Positions 7,960 to 16,184 of a DNA stretch of 64,000 nt are shown one piece after another. The stretch covers positions 992,001-1,056,000 of the forward strand of contig CAVVCY010000003.1 in assembly GCA_963746905.1 (NCBI GenBank), read 5' to 3'. Made by a program: the position numbers and the translations under genes. The notes below the pieces were generated by a model. That model made no database searches. It saw only the letters and a list, made by a program, of their open reading frames with translations, and had not been told where the DNA came from. The stretch is from JALYNX01 sp963746905 (GTDB taxonomy: Bacteria > Actinomycetota > Acidimicrobiia > Spongiisociales > ZC4RG35). The stretch's first letter is position 1. Each line of letters begins with the position of its first letter.

Positions 7960-8859
7960 TCAGAAGTGCCAGGGATAGCGGCCAAAGTCCGGATCGCGCT
8001 TCTCGAGGAACGCATCCCTGCCTTCTCCGGCTTCCTCTGTCATGTACCCGAGGCGGGTGGCCTCCCCAGCGAAGATCTGTTGGCCGACCAGCCCGTCATC
8101 GATGAGGTTGAACGCAAACTTGAGCATCCGTTGCGACATGGGGCTCTTGTGCGTGATCTCGACTCCCCACTCCAGGGCCACTCTCTCTAAATCGGCGTGA
8201 GGGACCACTGCATTGACCATCCCCATCTCAAAGGCTTCCTGGGCGGTGTAGGTCCTTCCCAGGAAGAAGACTTCCCGGGCACGCTTCTGTCCCACCTGGC
8301 GGGCCAGGTAAGCCGAGCCATAACCGGCGTCGTAAGACGCGACATCGGCGTCCGTCTGCTTGAAGAGGGCGTGCTCTTCGGAGGCGATGGTGAGGTCGCA
8401 GACGACATGGAGGCTATGGCCGCCGCCCACGGCCCAGCCAGGCACCACGGCGATGACGACCTTGGGCATGAATCGGATCAGTCGTTGCACTTCGAGGATG
8501 TGGAGGCGTCCGACGCGCGCCGGGTCCACGGCCCCCTCCCCATCGCCCGCGGCGTACTTGTAGCCGTCGGCGCCGCGGATTCTCTGGTCACCGCCGGACG
8601 AGAAGGCCCAACCCCCGTCCTTTGGTGAGGGCCCGTTCCCGGTGAGCAGCACGCAGCCGACATCGGTGGTCTGCCGTGCGTGGTCAAGGGCGGCGAAGAG
8701 CTCGTCGACGGTCTGGGGGCGAAAGGCGTTTCGGACTTCGGGACGGTGGAAGGCGATGCGAACCACTCCGGCGCCCCTGGCCCGGTGGTAAGTGATGTCG
8801 GTGAGGTCGAACCCGGGCACAGCGTCCCAGGCAGCTTGGTCGAATATCTCGGAAACCAC
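7960..8859 (-). CDS. menB: 1,4-dihydroxy-2-naphthoyl-CoA synthase
   Basis: A crotonase-fold enzyme of about 300 residues that cyclises o-succinylbenzoyl-CoA. It contains FSSGGDQRIRG, the oxyanion-hole region VPGWAVGGGHSLH, the MenB-specific TDADVASYDAGYGSAYLARQ loop and a C-terminus ending FLEKRDPDFGRYPWHF, all typical of MenB. I chose the GTG at 8859 (VSEIFDQAAWD); an ATG eight codons upstream would run into the divergent menE start region. menE starts 31 bases away on the other strand, so both share one short promoter region. Confidence 0.94.
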   Translation of the reverse strand: MVSEIFDQAAWDAVPGFDLTDITYHRARGAGVVRIAFHRPEVRNAFRPQTVDELFAALDHARQTTDVGCVLLTGNGPSPKDGGWAFSSGGDQRIRGADGYKYAAGDGEGAVDPARVGRLHILEVQRLIRFMPKVVIAVVPGWAVGGGHSLHVVCDLTIASEEHALFKQTDADVASYDAGYGSAYLARQVGQKRAREVFFLGRTYTAQEAFEMGMVNAVVPHADLERVALEWGVEITHKSPMSQRMLKFAFNLIDDGLVGQQIFAGEATRLGYMTEEAGEGRDAFLEKRDPDFGRYPWHF

Positions 8860-8890
8860 GGACCAGCAGGATAAGAGGCACAATCGTCTT

Positions 8891-10087
8891 GTGATCCATT
8901 GGCTGACCCGCCACGACCCAAACCGAGTGTTCTTGGAGACCCCGATTGGCTCGCATACATACGGCGATGTTCTCGAATCGGTTTACAACCGACCGGTGGC
9001 TGGCGCAGAAGTTCTGCGTCCCCGTCTCACGGCCGGGTCGGTTGTAGACGTCCTGGCCGTGATGTCCTCAGCCAGTGCAGTCCTCGTCGGTCCCGAGGCC
9101 GATGTTCCTCCTGACACCGATCCTGGGGGAGCGGCCACAGTCGTCTTCACTTCCGGCTCTACCGGGAGCTCGAAAGGCGTCCGCCTGACTCGCGACAACT
9201 GGGAGGCGGCGGTGATCGCATCCCAATTGCACCTTGGTAACCGTCCTGATGACGTTTGGCTGCTGGCAATGGGGATGCATCGGGTAGGAGGCCTTGCCAT
9301 CGTCCTGCGCTCGGCCCACATCGGCGGAGCGGTGCGAATGCTTGCGAAGTTCGAAGCCGCTGAGTTCGCTGCCGCATTGCGAAGCGGGGTGACGATTGCG
9401 TCCGTGGTCCCAACGATGCTTCGCCGGATTCTCGACATCGACCCGGGACCGTTTCCGGCCGTGCGCGCCATCATTATTGGTGGTGGCCCGATCCCCGATG
9501 GACTGTTGGAGCGCGCCGAAGCCGCAGGGCTTCCCGTCCTCCCCAGTTATGGGATGAGCGAGACTTGTGGTCAGGTTGCGACACTTCGTCCCGGTTCGGC
9601 AGTCGAGCCGAAGGCGCATCCGTTGCCCGGTGTTGAGCTGCGGATCGAGCGAGATCAACGAATCGCGGTCCGGGGGCGGATGGTCTCGCCGGGGTACGTA
9701 GGTGAGCCCGACCGTGCCCCGGGAGCATGGTTCGTGACCGGCGACCTCGGGAAACTCGACCTAGATGGCGCCTTGCGAGTCCTGGGCCGGGCAGACGGCG
9801 TCATCGTGAGCGGGGGGGCGAATATTGACCCCGCGGAAATCGAGGCTGCTTTGACCGCAATTCCCGGGGTGGACGCCGCGCTGGTGTTTGGTGTGCCCAG
9901 TCAGGAGTGGGGGATGGAGGTGGCCTGTCTCTATGTTGGGAGCCGGACGCCCGACACGGTGGAATCGCGTCTCAGGGAGCAGTTGTCCGGCCCGCTGATC
10001 CCAAAGCGCTGGCGACGGGTCCAAGCCCTCCCGATGACAGATCTCGGCAAGCCGGATCGCAGCCAGGCGATTCGGCTGCTCAGCTGA
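8891..10087 (+). CDS. menE: o-Succinylbenzoate-CoA ligase (AMP-forming)
   Basis: An ANL-superfamily adenylating enzyme of 398 residues. TVVFTSGSTGSSKGV is the phosphate-binding loop, PSYGMSETCG the A5 motif, VTGDLGKLD the hinge Asp region, and the final GKPDR carries the catalytic Lys. It is shorter than most acyl-CoA ligases, as is usual for actinobacterial MenE. The GTG at 8891 gives VIHWLTRHDPNRVF; longer frames would overlap menB. It activates OSB for MenB, encoded divergently next door. The end overlaps the convergent methyltransferase gene by eight bases. Confidence 0.9.
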   Translation: MIHWLTRHDPNRVFLETPIGSHTYGDVLESVYNRPVAGAEVLRPRLTAGSVVDVLAVMSSASAVLVGPEADVPPDTDPGGAATVVFTSGSTGSSKGVRLTRDNWEAAVIASQLHLGNRPDDVWLLAMGMHRVGGLAIVLRSAHIGGAVRMLAKFEAAEFAAALRSGVTIASVVPTMLRRILDIDPGPFPAVRAIIIGGGPIPDGLLERAEAAGLPVLPSYGMSETCGQVATLRPGSAVEPKAHPLPGVELRIERDQRIAVRGRMVSPGYVGEPDRAPGAWFVTGDLGKLDLDGALRVLGRADGVIVSGGANIDPAEIEAALTAIPGVDAALVFGVPSQEWGMEVACLYVGSRTPDTVESRLREQLSGPLIPKRWRRVQALPMTDLGKPDRSQAIRLLS

Positions 10088-10729
10088 AACGCCGGGCGAT
10101 CATCACACCCTGACGAAGGGGCACGGCAACGGCTTCGAAGTCAGGGTCGGCAGCGATCAGCCTGTTGAACGGATCGGTCCCGTATCCCTGATCCACCCAC
10201 CCTTCGCCGGTGCCGAGAACATTGTCGGCGAGAACGAGCCCACCGACAGCGATCAGCGGTCGGGCGGCCCGGAAGTACTCGGAGTACTCCGTCTTCACGG
10301 CGTCGATGAAGAGGACGTCGACGCTCCCCGGCTCCAACTCGTCGTTGAGAGCGGTCAGAACTTCGATTCCAGGGCCGAGTCGAATCTCTACCTGGTCCGA
10401 AACACCGGCCCGCTCGAACTGCTTCCTGGCAAATTCAGCGTGCTTTGGCTGCAGTTCGATGGTGATCAGCTTTCCGTGTTGGTTGCAGGCCTCGGGCGAT
10501 CCAGATCCCGGAATAGCCGGCCAGGGTGCCGACCTCGACTGCCAGCAGGCCTCTGGTCATCAGCGGTCAGGATGTGGAGCAGCCGGCCGACATCCGCGGT
10601 CACCGCGATATCCGGCAGGCCGGCTGCCACCGCCTCATCCATCAGTCCGGACAGGTGGTCATCCTCGGCTCCGAAGACTTCACGGGAGTAGTCGTCGAGG
10701 AAGTCCCAACGCTCAGGGGTCATCGTCAT
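10080..10729 (-). pseudogene. Class I SAM-dependent O-methyltransferase (caffeoyl-CoA type), two frameshifts
   Basis: Three frames together spell one O-methyltransferase of about 216 residues. The start is MTMTPERWDFLDDYSREVFG; the middle frame carries the SAM-binding motif VEVGTLAGYSGIW; and the last frame gives GKLITIELQPKHAEFARK, VDVLFIDAVKTEYSEYF and VGGLVLADN. One extra base near 10561 and another near 10485 restore the frame when removed. It lies 14 bases after PEP synthase on the same strand, so it is probably the third gene of that operon. The substrate is unknown. Either the gene is decaying or the sequence has errors. Confidence 0.8.
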
Positions 10730-10743
10730 GCCAGGACCCTAGG

Positions 10744-13206
10744 TCATGTCGATGCGACTGAGCCGGAAAGCGAGGTCGGTGTCGTCGGGCTTGCGTGACG
10801 GGCACGCTCAGCGTCGAGGAGGATCGGAATCGTCCGGACGACAGTGTCGGGATTGAGGCTGATCGAATCGATCCCCATTTCCACCAGTCGACGAGCAACT
10901 TCTGGAAAGTCGGAGGGTGCCTGACCGCAGATCCCGATATGGCGACCGTGGCGATGTGCCCCCTCGACTGCCAGTCGGATCGTCTCCATGACCCCCTCGT
11001 CGCGCTCATCGAAGTCGAAGGCGACCAGCTCGGAATCGCGGTCGACGCCAAGCACCAGCTGGGTCAGGTCGTTCGACCCGATCGAGAAGCCGTCGAAGAT
11101 CTCGGCGAAGGCATCGACTTGCACGACGTTGTTGGGAATCTCACACATCACATAGATCTCCAGGCCGTTCTCACCTCGGCGGAGGCCATGAGATGCCATC
11201 ACATCGAGCACCTTGACGCCCTCCTCAACCCTCCTGCAGAAGGGGATCATCAGCCTGATGTTGGTTAGCCCCATCTCGTCTCGAGCCCGTTTCATTGCTG
11301 CGCATTCCAGGGCAAAGCCGGCGGCGTATGCCGGATGGGCATAGCGCGACGCTCCCCGGAATCCGATCATCGGGTTGGACTCGATGGGCTCGAAGGCCTG
11401 CCCACCGAGAAGGCTCGCGTACTCGTTGGTCTTGAAGTCGGACATGCGGACGATGACCGGCTTCGGGTAGAAGGCTGCAGCGATGGTCCCCACTCCCTCA
11501 GCGAGACGCTCAACGAAGTAATCGGCACCGGTCGGATATCCATCGATGAGTTCGAGAATCTTCTGCCGATCCTCGAGATCCTCAACGCGATTGGGGTCGA
11601 GGAGGGCCATTGGATGGGCCCGGATCGATTCGGAGATGATGAACTCCATCCGGGCAAGACCGACGCCATCCACCGGGAGCTGCGAAGTTTGAAAGGCGAG
11701 GTCTGGATTGCCGATGTTGACCATGATCTCGGTCTTCGTCTTGGTCAGATCTGCCAGATCGATGGTTCGGGTCTCGATCGGAACCTTGCCCGCGTAGACG
11801 CGGCCTACCTCACCTTCGGCGCAGGAAACGGTGATCAACTGGCCGGAGTGAACTTGATCGGTGGCGTTCACCGTTCCGACAACTGCTGGTATCCCCAGCT
11901 CCCGAGCAACAATCGCCGCGTGACAGGTGCGTCCTCCGCGATTGGTGACGATCGCTGCGGCGTTCTTCATGACCGGCTCCCAGTCCGGAGTGGTGGTGTC
12001 GGCGATGAGGACTTCATTGTCTTGGAATGCGGACAAACCGGCGGTGGACGTGATGACACGGGCTCTGCCTGAAGCAGCTGCGCTACCCACTGCCCGGCCC
12101 TCGACGAGGACCTGAGACCCGGGTTGCACCAAGTACTCCGTGAGCGTGGTGCCGCGTCGTTGTGAAGCGACGGTCTCCGGTCTGGCTTGCACGAGGTAGA
12201 GCCGGTTGTCGATGCCGTCCTTGGCCCATTCGATGTCCATCGGCATCTGGTGCCCTGCCTTGGCGCCGTAGTGGCGCTCGACCTCGATGCCATATCCGGC
12301 CAGGGCGAGGACCTCAGCGTCGGTGAGACAGAATCTTGCTCGGTCGGCCTCGGGAGTGGGCCCGATAGAAGTGGTCTGCCCACCACGGCCTTGGGAGTAG
12401 ACCATCCTGATTTGCTTCCTCCCCAGCTCGCGTTTCAGGACAGACCTGTACCCGAGCGCAAAAGTCGGCTTGTGGACGTAGAACTCGTCGGGGTCGACCA
12501 CTCCCTGAACCACGGTTTCGCCCAATCCATAAGCACCGGTGATGAAGATGACATCTTCGAACCCCGATTCGGTGTCGATCGTGAACATGACCCCGCTGCT
12601 TGCCAGGTCGGAGCGCACCATCTTCATGACACCCACCGACAGAGCAACCGAGAAATGATCGAAGCCTTTGTCGATCCGATACGAGATCGCCCGATCCGTG
12701 AACAGCGAGGCAAAGCACCTCCGGCAGGCCTCGACTACCCGCTCTGCGCCGTGGACGTTGAGATAGGTCTCGTGTTGTCCGGCAAAGCTCGCGGTGGGCA
12801 GGTCCTCGGCGGTGGCTGACGATCGGACCGCAACGCTCAAATCAGTCCCGTATTCCTCAACCAGTCGTTGATACCCCTTCATGATCTGCTCGCGAATCGG
12901 CTCAGGGAGGGGTGACTCGTAGATCAGCTCACGAGCCTTTCGAGCGCGTCTGGCAAGGTCATCGACGTCGGACTTGTCTACGCCGCCGATGATCTCTTCC
13001 AGCTTCGACCAGGCACCCGAATCGGTCAGTGTGTCCCGATACGCCTGGGCGGTCACCGCGAATCCGTTGGGAACATTGACCCCGAGCGGGGTCAACTCGC
13101 GGTACAACTCGCCGAGGGAGGCGTTCTTGCCTCCGACCTCGCCGACGTCATCGATCCCTAGCTCCTCGAACCAACGTATGTATCTGATCCCCAAATGTGT
13201 GGTCAT
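10744..13206 (-). CDS. ppsA: Phosphoenolpyruvate synthase (pyruvate, water dikinase)
   Basis: The 820 residues have the PEP synthase order: an N-terminal ATP-binding domain (GGKNASLGEL, VAVRSSATAEDLPTASFAGQ), the swivelling phosphohistidine domain (TNRGGRTCHAAIVARELGIPAVVG, catalytic His in TCHAA), and the C-terminal PEP-binding barrel (SIGSNDLTQLVLGVDRD, HIGICGQAPSD). It makes PEP, AMP and phosphate from pyruvate and ATP for gluconeogenesis. The length and the motifs separate it from PPDK. It starts 12 bases after a 36-residue membrane protein gene and precedes an O-methyltransferase. As I recall, a PEP synthase is also part of the mycobacterial Dos cluster. Confidence 0.96.
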   Translation of the reverse strand: MTTHLGIRYIRWFEELGIDDVGEVGGKNASLGELYRELTPLGVNVPNGFAVTAQAYRDTLTDSGAWSKLEEIIGGVDKSDVDDLARRARKARELIYESPLPEPIREQIMKGYQRLVEEYGTDLSVAVRSSATAEDLPTASFAGQHETYLNVHGAERVVEACRRCFASLFTDRAISYRIDKGFDHFSVALSVGVMKMVRSDLASSGVMFTIDTESGFEDVIFITGAYGLGETVVQGVVDPDEFYVHKPTFALGYRSVLKRELGRKQIRMVYSQGRGGQTTSIGPTPEADRARFCLTDAEVLALAGYGIEVERHYGAKAGHQMPMDIEWAKDGIDNRLYLVQARPETVASQRRGTTLTEYLVQPGSQVLVEGRAVGSAAASGRARVITSTAGLSAFQDNEVLIADTTTPDWEPVMKNAAAIVTNRGGRTCHAAIVARELGIPAVVGTVNATDQVHSGQLITVSCAEGEVGRVYAGKVPIETRTIDLADLTKTKTEIMVNIGNPDLAFQTSQLPVDGVGLARMEFIISESIRAHPMALLDPNRVEDLEDRQKILELIDGYPTGADYFVERLAEGVGTIAAAFYPKPVIVRMSDFKTNEYASLLGGQAFEPIESNPMIGFRGASRYAHPAYAAGFALECAAMKRARDEMGLTNIRLMIPFCRRVEEGVKVLDVMASHGLRRGENGLEIYVMCEIPNNVVQVDAFAEIFDGFSIGSNDLTQLVLGVDRDSELVAFDFDERDEGVMETIRLAVEGAHRHGRHIGICGQAPSDFPEVARRLVEMGIDSISLNPDTVVRTIPILLDAERARHASPTTPTSLSGSVAST

Positions 13207-13218
13207 CTCGAGCTCTTG

Positions 13219-13329
13219 TCAGCTGGTGCGGCCACGGACGAACCAGAGGGCGAACAATCCGGTGACAACAGCTCCTACCAGCATCAGCCACATTGCACGA
13301 TGGCTCGACGCTTCTTCTTGACGGCTCAT
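13219..13329 (-). CDS. 36-residue single-pass membrane protein upstream of ppsA
   Basis: A short frame on the minus strand encodes 36 residues: a polar head MSRQEEASSHR, one hydrophobic segment (WLMLVGAVVTGLFALWFV, about residues 14-31) and a basic tail RGRTS, giving an inside-positive C-terminus. A textbook AAGGAGG lies six bases before the ATG at 13329, the strongest kind of ribosome site seen in the window. The stop is 12 bases before the ppsA start, so the two are almost surely co-transcribed. Function unknown; it may act as a membrane tether or regulator. Confidence 0.7.
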   Translation of the reverse strand: MSRQEEASSHRAMWLMLVGAVVTGLFALWFVRGRTS

Positions 13330-13575
13330 ACGTACCTCCTTGAATCAATAGATACGTCATGGGGCAGTTCACCGCCAGGGTCGGAAGTCAGTATCGGGCC
13401 TAAGGAGATGTCTCGAAGTTCTTGACCATCGATGGTGCAGTCGACTACCTGATGACCCACACCGGGTCGTCGGCCTGACCACTTCTGAGTCTTGCCGAAG
13501 CCGTCAGGCCATTGTCCTCTATGAGCGACGGTCGCAGGGACGGATCCTTGTTGGTGAGCATGAAGGGAGTTCTTG
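13330..13575. promoter_or_regulatory. Divergent control region between the ppsA operon and the DUF1918 operon, with DosR-box-like motifs
   Basis: No gene is seen in these 246 bases. Three imperfect copies of the pattern GGGnC-n4-GnCCC occur: GGGCCTAAGGAGAT at 13396-13409, GGGTCGTCGGCCTG at 13464-13477 and CAGGCCATTGTCCT at 13505-13518. Each keeps the central G-n-C-n4-G spacing but differs at outer positions. They could be sites for a DosR/DevR-type response regulator serving both operons; by eye this is suggestive only. Confidence 0.35.
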
Positions 13576-13791
13576 ATGCATGCCAAACCTGGCGATTATC
13601 TCGTGATCCAAGGCCACCATGTCGGAGAGACCGACAAGGAGGGAGAGATCCTGGAGGTGCACGGAGAGGGCGGACAGCCACCCTTCCTTGTCCGATGGTC
13701 TGACGAGGAGCACGAAACCTTGCTCTTCCCCGGAAGCGATGCAGTTGTGCACCCATCACGAAGGAGACCACCGAAGAAGAACCCGGCCTGA
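13576..13791 (+). CDS. DUF1918-domain protein
   Basis: A 71-residue protein matching DUF1918 over nearly its whole length: GDYLVIQGHHVGETDKEGEILEV, PPFLVRWSDEEHETLLFPGSDA. The fold is a small SH3-like barrel; the function is unknown. From memory, the mycobacterial relative Rv0569 belongs to the DosR dormancy regulon, which fits the neighbours here (Hsp20, universal stress protein, PEP synthase). AAGGGAG lies just before the ATG at 13576. It heads a rightward set with the two following genes. Confidence 0.88.
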   Translation: MHAKPGDYLVIQGHHVGETDKEGEILEVHGEGGQPPFLVRWSDEEHETLLFPGSDAVVHPSRRRPPKKNPA

Positions 13792-13859
13792 CAAGAAGCT
13801 TGCGGGAATCGGGACTTCCGGCTCTGTCGACTTTGTGGAAGGGCGCGCATGCTTGGGGC

Positions 13860-14447
13860 ATGGCACGAAGCGACGCAGAGCGCATGCTGGAGCTGGAGGA
13901 GTCGGCTCAAGGGGCGGATCTTTATCGAGCGCCCGGGAGTGAGTTGCAGTTCCAGATTGCGTCCGAAGAAGCCGAAGTCCATTCGGACACCGATGAGGTC
14001 CACGAGCTCTCCGCCCTGGCCAGGGCGGTGAAGCGCCGGGGTCGTCTTTGCAGCATGATGACTGGCCTGGAGAAAGCGGTGGCCGGACCGTCGTCTCGAG
14101 AGGGGTGGCTCGCCGATGTCGACGTGGCTCTCGCCGAACTCCGCAAAGCCCTCGAGGAACACATCGAGGTGGTGGAGGGCACGAATGGCTTGTTCGAGGA
14201 GATCATGGCGACCGCCCCCAGGTTGGCTTCGGAAATGGAGGGGCTCCGCGACGAGCACCGGCAGGTGATGACTTCACTGACTCGCACAACCGAGGTATTG
14301 CTCTTCACCAAGGGCGATCCGACAAAGGGACCCGAGCGGTTGCGTCGATCAGCGACAAGTCTCCTGGGGCGATTGACGAGGCATAGACAGCGGGGATCCG
14401 ACCTGGTGTTCGACGCCTACAACGTGGACATCGCAGCGGCCGACTAG
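13860..14447 (+). CDS. Hemerythrin-like all-helical protein (tentative)
   Basis: About 195 residues from the ATG at 13860 (MARSDAERMLELEE); an earlier in-frame start at 13800 is possible but the extra residues look uncoded. The protein is predicted almost wholly helical and rich in Leu, Glu and Arg. The stretch LRKALEEHIEVVEGTNGLFEEI followed by LRDEHRQVMTSL resembles HHE-type hemerythrin helices (H...E then EH), but the full set of iron-binding His residues is not evident. It lies between DUF1918 and a small membrane protein on one strand. The function remains open. Confidence 0.6.
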   Translation: MARSDAERMLELEESAQGADLYRAPGSELQFQIASEEAEVHSDTDEVHELSALARAVKRRGRLCSMMTGLEKAVAGPSSREGWLADVDVALAELRKALEEHIEVVEGTNGLFEEIMATAPRLASEMEGLRDEHRQVMTSLTRTTEVLLFTKGDPTKGPERLRRSATSLLGRLTRHRQRGSDLVFDAYNVDIAAAD

Positions 14448-14457
14448 GCGCGTTGCG

Positions 14458-14706
14458 ATGAGCGCCAAACGCCAGCAGATCATCGACCTGGCGCTCGGCA
14501 TCGTCGGGGGCGCGGTGGTCGGCGCGATAGTGGCCGTGAACTTCATCATCACAATCGGGATTGGCTATGACGTCACCCTGGCCGATGTTTACCGGGAGAG
14601 CCCTCCAGCTGGAGTTCTCACCACCGCCATCCTGGTTGCTGGCCCCATAATCGGCGTCGTGCTGATGCGAAAGCTGAGCAGACGTCGCAACGGTTCCTCG
14701 CCGTGA
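14458..14706 (+). CDS. Small two-helix membrane protein
   Basis: An 82-residue protein with two hydrophobic segments (residues about 8-32, rich in Gly/Val/Ile, and about 53-70), separated by a polar loop with VTLADVYRESPP, and a basic RRRNGSS tail. I do not recognise the family. It starts ten bases after the preceding helical gene and is followed by a strong terminator hairpin, so it closes the DUF1918 operon. Confidence 0.6.
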   Translation: MSAKRQQIIDLALGIVGGAVVGAIVAVNFIITIGIGYDVTLADVYRESPPAGVLTTAILVAGPIIGVVLMRKLSRRRNGSSP

Positions 14707-14742
14707 CAGTGGTCGTGATCTGGAATCGAAGGAGGATCGAAG

Positions 14743-14770
14743 GAGGCGAGCCATCTGAATGGCTCGCCTC
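14743..14770. terminator. Bidirectional hairpin terminator between convergent genes
   Basis: GAGGCGAGCCAT and ATGGCTCGCCTC form a perfect 12-base-pair stem with a CTGA loop. It sits between the small membrane protein gene and the convergent hsp20 gene. There is no long T run, but the position and perfect stem suit a terminator for both transcripts. Confidence 0.7.
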
Positions 14771-14790
14771 TGCATCGGTCGCGTTCACTA

Positions 14791-15225
14791 TCAGGATGCC
14801 TTGACTTCGATCGGGATGTGATGCGGCTCGGTTGTCCTCTCCTCAGGGAGCGATACTCGAACCTTGAGGATGCCTTTGTCGTAATCGGCCATCACTTTGT
14901 CCGGGTCAACTCCAGTCGGGAGTGGGATCCGACGCATGAACGTCCCATGGGCCCTCTCGTGAACATAGCGACTGTCCTCGGAGACCTCGGTCTCCTCGGT
15001 CTTTTCGCCCTTGATCGTGAGAATGTCATCTTCGACAGAGATCTCGACGTCCTTATCGGGGTCGATGCCCGGCAATTCGGCCGTGACGATCAACTCCCCT
15101 TCTTGCCTGAAGATGTCGATCGAGGGTCGGAATGCAAAGTCGTGCTCCCCGATGAGGCGGGGGAAGTTGAACAGCCGCCATTCCTTGTCGAGGTCGAAGA
15201 ACGGTGTCCATACCTTGAGTTCCAT
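14791..15225 (-). CDS. Small heat-shock protein, Hsp20/alpha-crystallin family
   Basis: The 144 residues carry an alpha-crystallin domain: PSIDIFRQEGELIVTAELPGIDPDKDVEISVEDDILTIKGE in pieces, and the closing GILKVRVSLPEE before the IPI-type C-terminal anchor (HIPIEV). Such proteins form large ATP-independent holdase oligomers. A perfect AAAGGAGGTGA lies eight bases before the ATG at 15225, which decides the start over a longer frame. It is divergent from a universal stress protein gene. The mycobacterial HspX/Acr is the classic DosR target, and a DosR-box-like site is found 106 bases upstream. Confidence 0.93.
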   Translation of the reverse strand: MELKVWTPFFDLDKEWRLFNFPRLIGEHDFAFRPSIDIFRQEGELIVTAELPGIDPDKDVEISVEDDILTIKGEKTEETEVSEDSRYVHERAHGTFMRRIPLPTGVDPDKVMADYDKGILKVRVSLPEERTTEPHHIPIEVKAS

Positions 15226-15330
15226 TTGGTGATTCACCTCCTTTCTCGGGCCTGACCCTTGAGCAGCAGGCGGCCCGGATCCAGCACGGGTGTCATTCGC
15301 GATGATCGGACTTGGCGAATTCCTTGACCA

Positions 15331-15411
15331 GAGCCAAACGGCCCGATTCGTCGCCATTGACGTGAGTCTCGATGAGAGGGCCTATGGCGACGGGACGGGG
15401 ACTTCCGACCG
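15331..15411. promoter_or_regulatory. DosR-box-like sites between hsp20 and the universal stress protein gene
   Basis: Three matches to GGGnC-n4-GnCCC lie in the 238-base divergent gap. On the minus strand, 15344-15331 reads GGGCCGTTTGGCTC. On the plus strand, 15378-15391 reads GGGCCTATGGCGAC and 15398-15411 reads GGGACTTCCGACCG, the last very close to the published mycobacterial core GGGACTT-n2-GnCCC. The two plus-strand sites are 20 bases apart, about two helical turns, upstream of the stress-protein gene. This points to a DosR/DevR-type activator. Confidence 0.5.
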
Positions 15412-15463
15412 TAGATGACGGGAGAAGATCCCGTCACCGTTCAGTCGACCAAGGGAGATCCCC

Positions 15464-15868
15464 ATGATTGTCGTCGGAGTGGACGAGTCGTCGGTTGCGA
15501 AAAGGGTTCTGGCTAGGGCGATTGACGAGGCCGCCTGGCGGGGAGCGGAGCTCCATGTCGTCAACGTCTATCAGCTGCCCTACACCTACGTCGAGATACC
15601 AGTTGACTATGTGGCGATAGCCGAAGGGCACCACAGCGCGGTGTGGGAACCGCTCGCGGCCCAACTCTCCGAGCCGAAGGTCGAAGTGCTTCGAGTCGAA
15701 CTCGAGGGCTATCCAGCGGAAGCTCTCGTGTCTTATGCCAACGACATCGGCGCTTCACTGTTGGTGGTCGGCACTCGTGGCCGTGGCGAGTGGGGAGCGC
15801 TGATCCTGGGGAGCACCAGTCATCGTGCCGTTCATCTCGCCGACTGCGATGTGCTGATCGTCAAGTGA
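15464..15868 (+). CDS. Universal stress protein (UspA family, single domain)
   Basis: A 134-residue single Usp domain. It opens with IVVGVDESSVAKRVLARAI and closes with the ATP-binding loop GTRGRGEWGALILGSTSHRAVHLADCDVLIVK, where G-x2-G-x9-G(S/T) is intact, so it probably binds ATP. Such proteins aid survival under hypoxia and starvation. AGGGAG lies seven bases before the ATG. It is divergent from hsp20 and preceded by two DosR-box-like motifs. It appears monocistronic. Confidence 0.93.
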   Translation: MIVVGVDESSVAKRVLARAIDEAAWRGAELHVVNVYQLPYTYVEIPVDYVAIAEGHHSAVWEPLAAQLSEPKVEVLRVELEGYPAEALVSYANDIGASLLVVGTRGRGEWGALILGSTSHRAVHLADCDVLIVK

Positions 15869-15887
15869 CGATCGCACGGTTCCGGGG

Positions 15888-16163
15888 TCAGCCAAGTAGG
15901 ACGGGATACTCGCGAATGTTGATTCGGCTGCCGTCTTTGGCCGAGTATTCCCACACGATCAGTGCACCGACCTGGTCACGATCGACTTCGTAGGGGACTG
16001 AGACTCTCCAGTCGCCCCAGCATCCGGTGCCACAACTGGCCATGACCGTGTTCTCAAACAGAGGCAGACCATCGTCATTGGTGAGCCTGACCTGAGAAAC
16101 GGCTTCGAAGACGTTGCTCAGACTCCGGACCTCGATCGGGCTCGTCTGCGGCCGAACCCACAA
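15888..16163 (-). CDS. Gmad2-like immunoglobulin-fold domain protein
   Basis: A 91-residue frame that resembles the Gmad2 immunoglobulin-like spore-germination-associated domain: SPIEVRSLSNVFEAVSQVRLTND, then WRVSVPYEVDRDQVGALIVWEYSAKDGSRINIREYPVLL. Homologous domains usually sit at the C-terminus of secreted lipoproteins, but here the frame opens with a TTG and has no signal peptide. It may be a remnant of a larger protein or have an undetected start. It follows the metal ATPase gene by 21 bases on the same strand. Confidence 0.55.
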   Translation of the reverse strand: MWVRPQTSPIEVRSLSNVFEAVSQVRLTNDDGLPLFENTVMASCGTGCWGDWRVSVPYEVDRDQVGALIVWEYSAKDGSRINIREYPVLLG

Positions 16164-16184
16164 ACGTTGACAGGGAACCGTTGA

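Noticed and set aside
13148..13372. A 74-residue minus-strand frame next to ppsA
   Set aside because: It overlaps the 36-residue membrane protein gene in another frame, lacks a ribosome site and has no sensible composition.
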